Under the pieces are notes generated by a model. That model saw only the letters and a program-made list of their open reading frames with translations, ran no database searches and was not told where the DNA came from. Positions 21,701-31,604 of a stretch of DNA of 64,000 nucleotides are shown piece after piece (position 1 is the first letter of the stretch; each line of letters begins with the position of its first letter). The DNA is from Leptobrachium leishanense. Taxonomy: Eukaryota > Chordata > Amphibia > Anura > Megophryidae. Both the position numbers and the translations under genes were made by a program. The DNA lies in NCBI GenBank assembly GCA_009667805.1, contig CM019065.1, forward strand, positions 151,688,101 through 151,752,100, read 5' to 3'.

Positions 21701-24700
21701 TATTCCAATTTGTGCTTTCCACGCACTGCAGAATATGCTAGCCTTTTATTTAGAAAATGTAAGAAATATAACAATGCAAGGTACAGATATTGTTTAGATG
21801 GTACCGAAAGAAGGATTACTTCTTGTAGCAGACTGTGTAGGCAATAACTATTAAGCATATTACCAGAATACACTTCCCAGGCTCCAGGCTCCATAATGAC
21901 GTCTCTGCATTTATTTTGTGAGTGAAGTTCCCACTCATCAAGACACGATGCCCTTCCGAAGCTCTCACCATGACACGTATAGATGTACTTTGCAGATCCA
22001 CAGTGACCTGGGGAAAAAAAAAAAAACGCTACATGTGCCATTATTCTGCAAATAAAGAGCTACAGAACTAGGAGTACCGCAATACAAAAGGTGAATAGAC
22101 AACAGCAACAAAATGTCTGTTCTTCTCCGTTTTTTTGAATATATATATATATAAAACACACACACCTGAGGATTTATAGACCTCATTACTTGTGTGTATG
22201 TTTATAAATACATACTTGTTACAGTCACCCCATTCTCGAGCAAGTTGGAGCCGAATGTAGGCTCCAACTTGCCTGAGAATGTGGTGACTGTAACAGCTGC
22301 TCTTCTGGTGCCCAAATTCTAATTGTTAGCAATTTGGCAACAAAAATAGAGTGCAGTCACAGTCTACTACACCCAGCACTCTCAGCCTCTCACTGGACAG
22401 CTAAACTGTATCTAGAGCAGCGTTTCTCAAAACTCTCCTCGGGACCCCCAACCAGGCCAGATTTTGCAGATCACCTTGGGGAACTGCAGACTGAATCCTG
22501 CAATCACTGAGCAGCAAATCATATCACCTGTGCTGTGCTTCAGATATCTGGAAAACGTGCTGTGTCAGCGGGACCGGTACTCAAAACATGTGGTGCTTTG
22601 GACAGAGAATAAAAAAGTGAAATATGGAGCCTAGGTAACATCACTGATCTATAACCGTGGAGACCCAGGTTCGAATCTTGACCAAAGTAAGTGTCCCTGG
22701 GCAAGACATCTATCGGTACATACTCGCCACCCAGGACATACTTGAAAACTAGAGAAATCTCAATGTATCCCTTCCTGGTAAAATACCGTACTTTAAAAAA
22801 ATAAAGAAACAAAGAAAAATCTAGCAACCCAAGGTAATAACATAATATTCTGCTGGTACAGAATACGTTTCTAAAAGCAGCTTTGAAAAGAATAAAAATA
22901 AGAGATTCTTATGTAGAAGATTCTCACATCCATTTTATTAAAATGTGCAGAACGCTACAAAAAAGACTTCAGTTCACTTTGTCTATTCGTGGTTCTTTTT
23001 TATCTTTCTAAAAAAAAGTCTCTACCACCCTCTGCTGGGTGTATGAGCCATGTACATGACACCTAATTCCATTTGCATTAATTCCAGGTTTAAAAAGGTA
23101 AACTGCATTTTGTGTGCACAATTTCATTATTTGGGAGGTTTTTTGAGACCATGCAAGTTTCCAAAACTATGGATATAATAAATCGGAGAGCAAACCAACA
23201 TAGCTTTAATTGCCATTTCTACAAGCAGTAAAATGAAAACAGAAACAATGTCTTACCTGTCTTCCTTTAATCACATCCTTATTGACTGGGACTTTTATTT
23301 CCACATCTGTGTAATCTTGAGACCACATGTAGTTCTTTCGTATAGCACCATTATAACTGTCTGGGTCTTGCTGGAAGTCCTCCTGAATCCTGAGAGGAAC
23401 AATATCCCACCTCTTAATATATAAGCTGGGAGACATTCTCAACACCATATACAAAAATACAGATCAAACCAGCAATGGGCCTTTCACAAACCTTCCCAAA
23501 AGCAAAGCATCTGTCAGCTCTGTATTAAAGGGACACTATATAAAAAAAGGATTTCCTTTTTCTGCCCCAAAATAATTGGGCAGAGGCTGCTGACAGTCTC
23601 TGCCCAATTCTTTTTTACAGTTTTCTTTTTAGGTTATTTTATTTACCTTTTCTCCCTCACCATGTGCAGCGCCTCTTCTTCGGCGCAGGCACTCCTGAAC
23701 GTCCCTGAAGCTTTCAAAGGCAATTTTCACCCCTATGCATCTTGAGTACTGTAGGAGCAGCAAATTGCATAGCGCAACAGGACTTGCACACTTTATGTAT
23801 GCCTGCGCAAACCAATGGATTGGAGCTGCACGTATGCGCAGATCTGATCCATCGTCTGCATCTTTGAGACCGATCACTACAGCAATGGGTCTCGGGAGTT
23901 ATATTGGCAGGCTCTCTGCATGCCGAACTCACTGGCTGGTGACTGGCAGCAAGGAAATTAAAAAAATCTTAGCTGCTAGTGACGCTGGGTGGTGTGGAGA
24001 AAACTCATCCAATTCACAAAGCGTTTTCACCAGATCGGAGGAGTGTGGGGGAGAAGGGGGCCCACTCCTCAAACCCTGACCACTTTATAACTGTAACATG
24101 GTCAGGATGAGTAGAGTGTTCCTTTAACTCTGTTATCTACAGTTATTTCCGTGGTACCTATTGCATGATTGCAACCCTAAATTTATCTCCATCCAACTTC
24201 CAAGTCATAGTGATGTAATAGCAAAACCGTTAACAGATTTATTTAACCAATCCTTGCTAACGGGAGTCGTCCCAGAAGACGGGAAAATTCGTCAATGTTG
24301 TGCCCATTTACAAGAAGGGTAGTAGGGAGGAATCGGGGAACTATAGGCCAGTTAGTCTTACGTCAGTAGTGGAGAAATTAATGGAAACCATGTTAAAGGA
24401 AAGGATTGTTGAACATCTAAAAACACATAGATTACAGGATCAGAAACAACATGGGTTTACCTCAGGGAGATCATGCCAAACTAATCTTATTGATTTTTTT
24501 GATTGGGTAACAAAAATAATAGACACAGGTGGTGCAGTAGACATTGCGTATTTAATTTCGGTAAGGCTTTTGATACTGTTCCACACAGAAGGCTTATCAA
24601 TAAATTGCAATCTTTGAGCTTGCATTCCAATATTGTTGAATGAATTAGGCAGTGGCTGAGTGACAGGCAACAGAGGGTTGTGGTCAATGGAGTTTATTCG

Positions 24701-27700
24701 GCGCAAGGTCTTGTTACCAGTGGGGTACCTCAAGGGTCAGTACTTGGACCCATTCTCTTTAATATTTTTATTAGTGATATTGCAGAAGGTATTAAATGGT
24801 AAAGTATGTCTTTTTGCTGATGACACAAAGATTTGCAACAGGGTTGACGTTCCTGGAGGGATCAGCCAAATGACAAATGATTTAGGTAAACTAAAAAAAT
24901 GGTCGGAGTTGTGGCAATTGAGTTTTAATGTGGATAAATGCAAGATAATGCACCTGGGACGTAAAAACCCAAGGGCTGAATACAGAATATTTGATACAGT
25001 GCTAACCTCAACATCTGAGGAAAGGGATTTAGGGGTTATTATTTCAGAGAATCTAAGGGTAAGTAGTCAATGTAATAGAGCAGCAGGAAATGCTAGCAGA
25101 ATGCTTGGTTGTGTAGGGAGAGGTATTAGCAGTAGGAAAAGGGAAGTGCTCATGCCACTGTACAGAGCACTGGTGAGACCTCACTTGGAGTACTGTGTGC
25201 AGTACTGGAGACCGTATCTCCAGAAGGATATAGACATCTTAGAGAGAGTTCAGAGAAGGGCTACTAAAATGGTGTACAGCTTGAAGGAGAAAAGTTACCA
25301 GGAAAGGCTTAATGATCTTAACATGTACAGCTTGGAAAAAAGACGAGACAGAGGTGATAGGATAGAAACATTTAAATACGTAAAGGGAATCCACAAGGTA
25401 GAGGAAGGGAGTATATTTAAAATGGAAACAAAGTAGCAAAACAAGAGGACATAGTCTTAGATTAGAGGGGCAAAGATATAAAAGTAACATCAGGAAGCAT
25501 TATTTTACTGAGAGGGTGGTGGATACATTGAGCAGCCTTCCAGTTGAAGTGGTAGAGGCCAAAACAGTAATTGAATTTAAGCAGGCATGGGATAGGCATA
25601 AGGCTATCCTAAACAAAAGATAAATCCAGGTAAAGTATCCATGTAATTGGGCAGACTAGATGGGCCGAAAGGTTCTTATCTGCCGACATTTTTCTATGTT
25701 TCTATATCCTTGTGTTCTATTTATATTCCTTTACAGAATGGCTCTCAGATGCAGGTTAAGAATTTTAAAATCATAGCTATTTACTGCTCAGAACACTTCG
25801 GGATTTGATATACTTTAACATTATTAACCTCTTCACTAACAATTGTTAGTGAAACCGCTGCCAAGACCCGTGGATTTATGCAAAACAACTTTCCATTGCT
25901 GACAGTAAAAAAGAAACAATTTTAGAAACCGTAAGCTTTTCAGACAGGCTTTCCTTGCTGTCAAAAAAGAAGCGCCATCTTTCTGTAAAAGAAAAAAAAC
26001 TAGTACAAGAACATTAAGAGAGATTGGGGTGGGGTGGGGCTGACTGCCAAGGTGAGAGGAAGCAGACTGAGCTCTGTCCCGATTTGAGCATTTTCTGTGT
26101 TTATTCACCTAAACTGAGAAATATTTACCTCTCACCTCGATCCTGCTTAGTGTTCCTTGCTACCAGTGTGGTTTGAGATTTCCTTTGGCAGTCCCTTTCC
26201 GATTTTAGAGCGGATGATTCAGCAATCCCTGACCGTGGTGCCTAACCGGTGGCCATCTTACAGCCTTCCTCAGTGCGGCGCCGCTCCTTCAGCTCCCTGT
26301 GGACCCCCTCTGAGTGGATGCTGGTTCTGGGGTTCTGGAGATGGTGGGCCCCTGTTTCCTGACCTCCGAAGCGGTTCGTGTGCCGAGGGTGGATGCTGAG
26401 AGTGGAGGTCAGCGACGGGATGATCAGCCTCCCCCTCCTGATGCTGACCCAAGGGCCGCATTGTTGGGCCTCATTGTTTATTTAGTGACTTTGCCGGAGG
26501 GGGCGACCACCCGCTAACTAGGGGAGACCTACGCTGTCTGATCGCTGTGCTCCGTTTATGCCACGGATCAGGAGTTCTGTGCGGGGCAGCATTGGAGGTT
26601 GCAACGCCTGTCTACAATGCTCTTCGAGAAGCTGCGAGCGACGCCCTGGATGGTGGGCCCATACCGGATGCTCGGCCTTTCGCAGGGATATTGGTGCTAT
26701 GCGGACTGGACCTACCAGATGGCCGATGGTTCCCTGCCCGGGACAGGGCTGTGGCAGCCGCTGAAGATATGAACCGATGTCCATTGGTGGCTGCGTGTCT
26801 TTGCTGGCACTGTGTAACTTCCTCGTGCCGACTCCAGATGGGACATTACCTACAGCCTTCTCTAGGGCAGTGGTTGGTGCTGAACGCAGCCTCATACGGG
26901 ACTTTTTTTTGGTCTGTGTACCCTACGCCTAGCCTACCTGCCTGAGGGTATAGATTAGATTGGACCCGATAACTAATCGGGGCCAATAAAAGGAAGAGCC
27001 TCTGATTACCAGCGTTAAGTAGGATTGAACCTTGATTTAGAACATAGAAACATAACAAGAACGAAAGAAAGTGGCTATTTTATCTTGCCTAATTGGCTAA
27101 TTAAACTGATGCCACTAAAAGCCGGTAAACATTTAGGGAATAATTAATTAGATGTTGGTACTTGGATTATTTCTTTATTAATTTACATATACAACACAGA
27201 AAATATACCAATAGTGTAAGGAAAAAACGTGGTGAGTGCTAATAAAATGACTTCTGATATATAAATAGTACCAGGGTTTGGCTTTTAAGACACTTGTAAG
27301 GTCTATTGAGTGGTTAAATACTCTACCACTTCATAATAGTACTAATACATTAATTATAGTGACATGCAGCCAAGAGATGGATAGGCAGTTAAATAATTAA
27401 CTCAAAATAAATACCTACTCCTAATAGAGTAATACAACAGTTGTAATTCACGTAGATCATTCAGGGATGCATATAGTATGCCACTGGGAGTTGATAGATC
27501 TTAATAAAGAGACGCTTGGCCTTAATTAGATGAGTGGAAGTGAACACTCTACCGAATATATCCTCCAAGCGATGTCACGCTTTGGCTGGCAATATAAGTA
27601 CTGAAATTATTCAGTTCAACCATAAAGGATATTGCTTATATTGCCGATGGGGTCCCAAAAGCTTATAAGCCAAGAAACACAATCTACCAATTGACTTCTA

Positions 27701-29818
27701 TGCAAGTACACAGTTCATATAACGGCTTGTATATCTATTTCTAGAACACAAAATGTGGTTGTAGATGATTGCGTAATTGATAGGCAATTAAATGGTTCCA
27801 GGGTAACCCATAGACAAAATGGTTCACCAGTGCCAATTACTCAACAAAAATAGAGGTGAATCATTCTTACAATGTAGTTATTGCGTATATGTTGTCACAA
27901 AGTTTCGTTGGTCCCTATAAAGAGGACACCAAATGGCAGATTCGCTGCCTATCCCCCAGATGGTTGCACATTTCGTATAAATCCCATAAATATCTATTGT
28001 TAGAGCACTAATTGAAAGTGGTGGGAGATGGTGTGTGGGGTACGTTAAATGGATATAACAAAAACAGCTATTAATACAACTCACACATTAAGGCATGTAT
28101 CTTACAGGCAAAACCAGTGTCTCGTTTTCCGAGAATACAGCACATAAGGAATTATGCAATTGGAAAAAAGGTTTCCCTATAATCGGTATACCAATTAGCT
28201 GAAATTACGCAATTAATTGCGGGTACCTGCTTGTATATTGTTAGATTTTCTAAATTGTTCCCTAAACAGAGAACACCGCTCAGCGATTTTGCGGGTCACC
28301 CCCAAATGGGGAATTGGTTTAGCGAATACAGCTGCGAATCGTCCCGCACATAAATGCGTATGTTGCACAAGTAGAATGATTAACTAGTTTTTGCCGAGAG
28401 TCAATTAATCAATATCAACACATTGGATTCTGTGACTGGAACAAATGTTTCCCCATAGATCGCACATCGACTAACTGGAATAACATTATTATAATTTGCA
28501 GATAAGTGTTTGTATATTGCTAATTATACCCTAAATACATCCATCATAGATTCCCATACTGTCTCTAAATGCATCAACAAGCTGGATAAAGGTATATAAT
28601 TGCTGCCTAATACCATATCATTTAGTCATTTGAGTAGCCAAAAGGAAGAACGTGCACCCCGTGCTAACTATTTAAAAACATTCATAGGCCATTGCCAGGA
28701 AGGTACCTGCCTGAGGGGCCTGGGAGTCCTGGATGTCTCATTGTACCTGGACACTGGCTGAGGTTCTTCCACCTAACTCCTGTTTCGGTCTCTCATTTTT
28801 CCCAGGTCCCAGGATTATATTGTATCTGGCCCCTCCCATCTCCCCTTTTGATTATTTATTTTTTGGCCTCGGCAACATTTTTTTCCCCTTCCCCTTGTGC
28901 CCGCGACACTTAAAGACATTTCTGACTTATTGTTTTTTTTTTTTTGCTGATACTTGGATGCATTCAGCTTATTATTGTTCTCGATTGCCTTTTTGATGAC
29001 CCTTACTGCATGTGTTTGTTGTTGTCTTTGAGGCTTGGTGTGGTGGCCCTGCTTAGCCAATTTTTCATTTTTCTTTACCCGGCTTGATGTACTGCTGACA
29101 TGTTTCAAAATAAAATTTAAAAAAAAGAGAGAGATTGGGGGGGGGGGGGGTTGTTAGGAGATAATGAGGGAACTAAAGACAAGTAAAAAAAAAAAAAAAA
29201 AAAGTAGTAACTAAAGCAAATAACTTGCTTAAAAATACAATTATATAAAATGTCTTACGTCAGCCCTGAAACTGCAACAGCTCCTGTGCTAGCTCCATCT
29301 ATATTTGCTTCCTGTGCTTCCCTTCCCATTTCAATTGCATCTTTTTCGGTCTGCTCCTGATCTGAAGGGGCCTCTTCTTTAGGTGTTTCGATGACCACTT
29401 CTTCAACTGGTGCTGGGGTCTGTTCAGCCGCTGCCGTCTTTTCTTCCTGCTCTTTCTTCTCCAGCTTGGCCTGCAGCTCCTGTATTCGCTGTTCGTGGTC
29501 CTGAAGTGCCATTTGCTCATACATTTTGAATGTCTAGGAGAAGACAAGCATCAATCATCACCAGGAATAGGTTATAGCATAACTCTACAAAAGAAACGAT
29601 GTAGGTAAAAGAATTACTTACCTGCTGCACCATATTCTGTGCCACCCCAGGAGGGAAACCCAAACGGTCCTGTGGACTTAAAAGCAGTCGGTAAAAGTCT
29701 GTCTTGCGATATAAGAAGCCAAAATAAACATTTAAGAAGTCTTGGATGTTTCCCACGTGTTGCAAAATTCCTAGAAGTGCATGGTCGTACCGATCTGACA
29801 GCTCTGGTTCCATTGTCC
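15679..29818 (-). CDS. NUDCD3: NudC domain-containing protein 3 (whole gene, spliced)
   Basis: NUDCD3 (NudC-like) is a cytoplasmic Hsp90 co-chaperone that stabilises dynein intermediate chain and supports mitosis and ciliary functions. Joining 29813-29622, 29533-29259, 23389-23257, 22007-21864, 19681-19493 and 15789-15679 gives 1044 bases, 347 residues plus stop, against roughly 360 in mammals. Residues 1-64 form the NudC N-terminal dimerisation region. About 70-100 are a charged coiled coil and about 100-155 an acidic low-complexity linker. About 165-265 are the CS/p23-like domain, including [10 protein letters not shown] and [10 protein letters not shown], and the C-terminus is conserved ([11 protein letters not shown]). 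Every junction is GT-AG, and intron phases are 0, 2, 0, 0, 0. The ATG context GACAATGG is strong. An acceptor (TTTTTGCAG) 5 bases upstream shows that a non-coding first exon exists. The introns are dense in transposons, but no coding exon is disturbed. Confidence 0.96.
15952..16087. mobile_element. Palindromic hAT-type MITE in NUDCD3 intron 5
   Basis: The ends CAGGGGTCAGCAACCTTGG and, inverted, CCAAGGTTGCTGACCACTG match the family of the 50319-50453 element. The flanks 'catacag' and 'catatag' fit an imperfect 7-8 base duplication. Confidence 0.72.
16540..16711 (+). repeat. Old CR1/L2-type LINE 3' tail fragment
   Basis: 'cagcgctacagaat' and 'ctctttataaataacaa' resemble the tail 'cagcgctgcggaatatgctg' and 'gctttataaataaag' of the LINE ending at 31604. 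Too short and diverged for further placement. Confidence 0.5.
16712..17117. mobile_element. Pogo/Tigger-like MITE
   Basis: It begins CAGGTTGAGTACC after TA and ends with the inverse GGGTGCTCAATCTA. Subterminal 'ggaatgctcaggacc' and 'ttttagaattccagataag' resemble the terminal regions of Tigger-type elements known in other vertebrates. No transposase frame. It lies in NUDCD3 intron 5. Confidence 0.5.
17320..17454 (+). repeat. Left part of a Rex1-type LINE 3' region split by a piggyBac MITE
   Basis: 'cacatctccctctgccacag' here recurs at about 18822. The two copies lie either side of the piggyBac-type MITE and about 290 bases apart once it is removed, so the pre-insertion locus already held a local duplication or two truncated copies. 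Confidence 0.4.
17459..18659 (-). mobile_element. Non-autonomous piggyBac-type element (1.2 kb)
   Basis: TTAA at 17455-17458 and 18660-18663 flanks the ends CCCCTTAATGACC and, inverted, GGTCACTAAGGGG. TTAA targets and CCC-starting ends are the piggyBac pattern. The interior carries inverted subrepeats, for example 'gacgtaccctgtacgtc' and 'gacgtacagggtacgtc' near the left end, and 'tgacatcttggatgtcagcc'. It has no transposase. A reverse-orientation sister lies at 55856-57412. It is inside NUDCD3 intron 5. Confidence 0.82.
18664..19110 (+). mobile_element. Rex1-type LINE 3' end (truncated)
   Basis: The tail reads 'atatcttgca', 'acaattcaatgttcttgaac', 'gacatacttgaaaacgagag' and ends in A-rich 'gcaaataaataag'. 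It is the same tail as at 21290-21475 downstream of recognisable reverse-transcriptase C-terminal coding. The fragment here has lost nearly all coding sequence. Confidence 0.6.
19493..19681 (-). CDS. NUDCD3: NUDCD3 coding exon 5
   Basis: Sixty-three codons, [20 protein letters not shown] to [11 protein letters not shown], forming the end of the CS domain and the conserved segment after it. Acceptor TTGCCACAG, donor GTAAAT, phase 0 at both ends. Confidence 0.95.
19682..20369. other. NUDCD3 intron 4, 5' part, nothing else recognised
   Basis: Unique-looking AT-rich intron sequence between exon 5 and the foldback MITE at 20373. No element termini or other genes seen. Confidence 0.4.
20373..20629. 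mobile_element. Foldback MITE, GGCCCCGTTCACAC type
   Basis: The left arm GGCCCCGTTCACACTGTGCG is mirrored by CGCACAGTGTGAACAGGGCC on the right, with TAA on the left and TTA on the right. The CpG-rich interior ('gatgtcgcg', 'cgcgatgtcg') also pairs. The layout matches the MITEs at 34084, 40341, 47192, 50787 and 55897, which differ in sequence. A three-base T(A/T)A target is suggestive of PIF/Harbinger. Confidence 0.75.
20770..21475 (+). mobile_element. Rex1-type LINE, 5'-truncated, with coding remnant
   Basis: Translation gives [38 protein letters not shown] and [15 protein letters not shown], the region after the reverse-transcriptase palm in Rex1/L2-like LINEs (the THHC block is a good marker). 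A TAG interrupts it near 20850. The 3' tail 'gacatacttgaaaacgagag' and A-rich end follow. It is in NUDCD3 intron 4, antisense to the gene. Confidence 0.78.
21864..22007 (-). CDS. NUDCD3: NUDCD3 coding exon 4
   Basis: Forty-eight codons, [14 protein letters not shown] to [12 protein letters not shown], the central CS-domain strands with the family's SLW(S/T)LE signature. Acceptor TTTTTTCCCCAG, donor GTAATA, phase 0 at both ends. Confidence 0.95.
22140..22165. repeat. AT/CA microsatellite
   Basis: Runs of 'atatat' followed by 'acacacacac' in NUDCD3 intron 3, a few units only. Confidence 0.7.
22218..22294. repeat. 77-base hairpin, microRNA-precursor-like
   Basis: The arm GTTACAGTCACCCC..GGAGCC pairs with its complement up to GTGACTGTAAC. 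Arms are about 35 bases with three mismatches, and the loop is 7 bases (gaatgta). It lies in NUDCD3 intron 3. It may simply be a very short MITE; no target duplication is clear. Confidence 0.6.
22422..22550. repeat. Partial hAT-like repeat
   Basis: 'cagcgtttctcaaaactctc' and 'gggacccccaaccaggcc' resemble the start of a hAT-type MITE common in vertebrates. I cannot find the matching right end. Confidence 0.4.
22625..22812 (+). mobile_element. tRNA-headed SINE with Rex1-type tail
   Basis: The head carries 'taggtaacatcactgatc' (A-box-like) and 'ggttcgaatcttg' (B-box). It ends with 'gacatacttgaaaactagag', 'tccttcctgg'-like sequence and an A-rich tail, the same tail as the LINE at 20770-21475, which therefore is the likely mobilising partner. 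It is in NUDCD3 intron 3. Confidence 0.72.
23257..23389 (-). CDS. NUDCD3: NUDCD3 coding exon 3
   Basis: One base completing the split codon, then 44 codons [20 protein letters not shown] to NKDVIKGRQ, the start of the CS domain ([16 protein letters not shown]). Acceptor CCTCTCAG, donor GTAAGA. Confidence 0.95.
23525..24127. mobile_element. T2/Kolobok-type MITE in NUDCD3 intron 2
   Basis: The TTAAAGGGACACTATA start and TAGAGTGTTCCTTTAA end include TTAA at both termini. Inside the left end is the palindrome 'aattgggcagaggctg' with its inverse. Interior blocks with 'gcgcagatctgatccat' match, inverted, the element at the window's right edge (63490-64000). Confidence 0.8.
24215..25705 (+). mobile_element. 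CR1-type LINE, 5'-truncated, decayed
   Basis: It begins within the reverse-transcriptase region and ends with 'gactagatgggccgaaaggt' and 'tttctatgtttctat', a 3' end frequently seen in vertebrate CR1-superfamily LINEs. It lies antisense in NUDCD3 intron 2. Confidence 0.85.
24300..25436 (+). pseudogene. CR1-type reverse transcriptase remnant
   Basis: Successive frames give [20 protein letters not shown], then [20 protein letters not shown]. At about 24715-24780 [16 protein letters not shown] follows, then [13 protein letters not shown] with the catalytic Y/F-x-D-D box as FADD. The C-terminal block [18 protein letters not shown] with [12 protein letters not shown] completes it. The palm is split by a frame change near 24560-24620 (around AYLISV) and another near 24800. 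The 258-codon frame from 24660 is the longest piece. Confidence 0.88.
26500..26948 (+). pseudogene. Unrecognised frame of L1-tailed element C
   Basis: The frame through 26547-26945 reads [20 protein letters not shown] onward and is preceded in frame by the shared block [13 protein letters not shown]. The frame then runs about 120 residues without a stop. It matches copies A and B only in and near the shared block. Stops upstream show the reading frame is broken. No domain recognised. Confidence 0.4.
26949..28704. mobile_element. Unclassified 1.76-kb AT-rich insertion
   Basis: It is flanked by ACCTGCCTGAGGG at 26936-26948 and 28705-28717, a 13-base duplication, and it splits the L1-tailed element C. 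No coding frame above about 70 codons and no clear TIR or poly(A) end. Two internal segments, near 28165-28245 and 28448-28530, look like diverged copies of each other ('cctgcttgtatattgttag' and 'agtgtttgtatattgctaa'), hinting at an internal repeat of roughly 280 bases. Class unknown. Confidence 0.45.
29259..29533 (-). CDS. NUDCD3: NUDCD3 coding exon 2
   Basis: 91 codons plus two bases, [20 protein letters not shown] to GAVAVSGL. It encodes the coiled coil ([18 protein letters not shown]) and an acidic Pro/Glu-rich linker that is poorly conserved in the family. Acceptor TTCTCCTAG, donor GTAAGA. The donor overlaps an in-frame TAA, so intron retention would terminate the protein. Confidence 0.93.
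29622..29818 (-). CDS. NUDCD3: NUDCD3 coding exon 1 with start codon
   Basis: The ATG at 29813 is followed by 64 codons, [20 protein letters not shown] to [13 protein letters not shown], the NudC N-terminal domain. Donor CAG|GTAAGT. The exon begins at 29818 after TTTTTGCAG, so its first five bases are 5' UTR. A slightly longer frame starting upstream (MHVFAGT) would read across that acceptor and is not used. Intron 1 is only 88 bases. Confidence 0.95.
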
Positions 29819-30149
29819 CTGCAAAAACATGCAACGCTGGTCATACACACGTGTTAATGTGAACATAAAAAGATATGCACAGAAATATAACCTTTTTCCA
29901 TCTATTTTACCTTAGAAAGTGGTTTACGTTTGGTTTAGAATACAGAAATATGTGGAGGTTGGCAAACTTCTTTAAAATGCACAATGAAACCCCAGCCACC
30001 ACGGTCAAGTGTACAACAAACCTTGAGCAAAGCCAGACATAAGCAATTTTAAGGGGCACTATTCCTCCTTAAAAATGGCACCAATCCAATGCATATACCC
30101 GCTCTGAATATTGAACTAATTTTTTTTCTGATGACATCTAGAAACCTAT

Positions 30150-31604
30150 CTGGACAGCTGATGAACTCTTATTCATAAACATAATGTCCTCCAATTCCCT
30201 ACTTGACCCCCTGCAATCAGGTTTCCGTCCCCTACACTCAACTGAAACTGCCCTCAAAGACCTCCTAACTGCTAAAAAACACGGCCACTATTCTATTCTC
30301 ATCCTGCTTGACCTTTCGGCTGCTTTTGACACTGTTGACCACCCCCTCCTTCTACAGACCCTCAACTCTCTGGGTCTCGGTGACACTGCACTCGCTTGGG
30401 TTGACTCCTATTTATCCAACAGGTCCTTCTGTGTGTCCTTTGCTGGTAACTCCTCCTCTTCATTGCCTCTATCTGTTGGTGTACCTCAAGGCTCTGTCCT
30501 TGGTCCTCTGCTCTTTTCCATCTACACCTCCTCCCTGGGCAAAATCATCAACAGCTTTGGCTTTAATTACCACCTCTACGCTGATGACACTCAGATCTAC
30601 CTCTCTACCCCTGTCCTTTCAAAAGTCAGTGACTGTTTATCTGGCATCTCCTCCTGGATGGCATCCCACCACCTAAAAGATCAACATGTCAAAGACTGAG
30701 CTCCTACTTATTCCTCCCTCCAATGCCTCCCCACCTCCTGACTTCTCTATCACGGTGGAGGGTATCACCATCTCCCCATCAAACCAAGTTCGCTGTCTTG
30801 GAGTTACCCTTGACTCTGCTCTTTCCTTCATCCCCCACATCAAGTCTCTTTCCTCCTCCTGCCGATACCAACTGCGTAATATTTCCAGAATTCGGCCATT
30901 TCTTACCGCTGTCACAAAACAACTCATACACACCCTGGTAATCTCCCGACTCCACTATTGCAATAATCTCTTATCTGGCCTCCCTCTGTCCCGCCTCTCC
31001 CCCCTACAATCCATCCTGAACGCCTCCGCCAGGCTAATTCACCTCACCCGCCACTCTGTCTCTGCCGCTCCCCATCCACTGCAGAATTAAGTTCAAAATC
31101 CTTATCCTTACCTACAAAACCCTCACTAACTCAGCTCCCCACTACCTGTCCTCACTAATCACCAAATACACCCCAGCCCGCTCCCTAAGATCAAACAGTG
31201 ACCTGCGCCTAGCTTCTCCCCGCATCACCTCTTCCCATGAAAGAGTGCAGGATTTCTCACGCGCAGCCCCCACTCTCTGGAACGCTCTCCCTCGTACTGT
31301 CAGACTTTCCCCTAACTTCTCTTCCTTCAAACGCTCCCTTAAAACGTTCCTATTTAGGGAAGCCTACCACCCAACTCACTGACGCAACCATCAATCACTC
31401 TCACCTTGCAGTCCTCTCCTCCTGTTTCCAACCCCAACCCTCCCAGATTGTGAGTTCCTACGGGAATAGGGCCCTCATCTCCTCCTGTACTGTTTGTCAA
31501 ATGTTGTTCAATGTATTGTATTGTAACCCTGTCTATACTGTGCCTATTGTACAGCGCTGCGGAATATGCTGGCGCTTTATAAATAAAGAATAATAATAAT
31601 AATG
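30150..31604 (+). mobile_element. CR1/L2-type LINE, 5'-truncated
   Basis: It starts within the reverse transcriptase and ends 'gctttataaataaagaataa' plus an AAT microsatellite. The same family as the fragment at 6849-7288. It lies between NUDCD3 coding exon 1 and the presumed promoter, so it is in the 5' UTR intron, antisense to the gene. Confidence 0.87.
30184..31380 (+). pseudogene. CR1/L2-type reverse transcriptase remnant
   Basis: It reads [20 protein letters not shown] (finger), [20 protein letters not shown] (first catalytic Asp), [32 protein letters not shown] with the YADD box, then GVTLDSALSFIPHIKSL, HTLVISRLHYCNNLLSGLPL and the C-terminal APTLWNALPRTV block. One-base frame changes near 30680 and 31090 break it. 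The palm itself (30184-30675) is open for 160 codons. Confidence 0.88.

Larger units (their letters stand above)
26030..29127 (+). mobile_element. L1-tailed non-autonomous element, copy C (with nested insertion)
   Basis: The flanking duplication AGAGAGATTGGGG occurs at 26017-26029 and 29128-29140. The 3' end 'gtttcaaaataaaattt' plus A-run matches the tails of copies A and B. The coding block [15 protein letters not shown] lies at about 26507-26550. Without the nested 1.76-kb insertion the element is about 1.34 kb, close to A (1499) and B (1480). It sits in NUDCD3 intron 2, antisense to the gene and 131 bases from exon 2. Confidence 0.68.
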
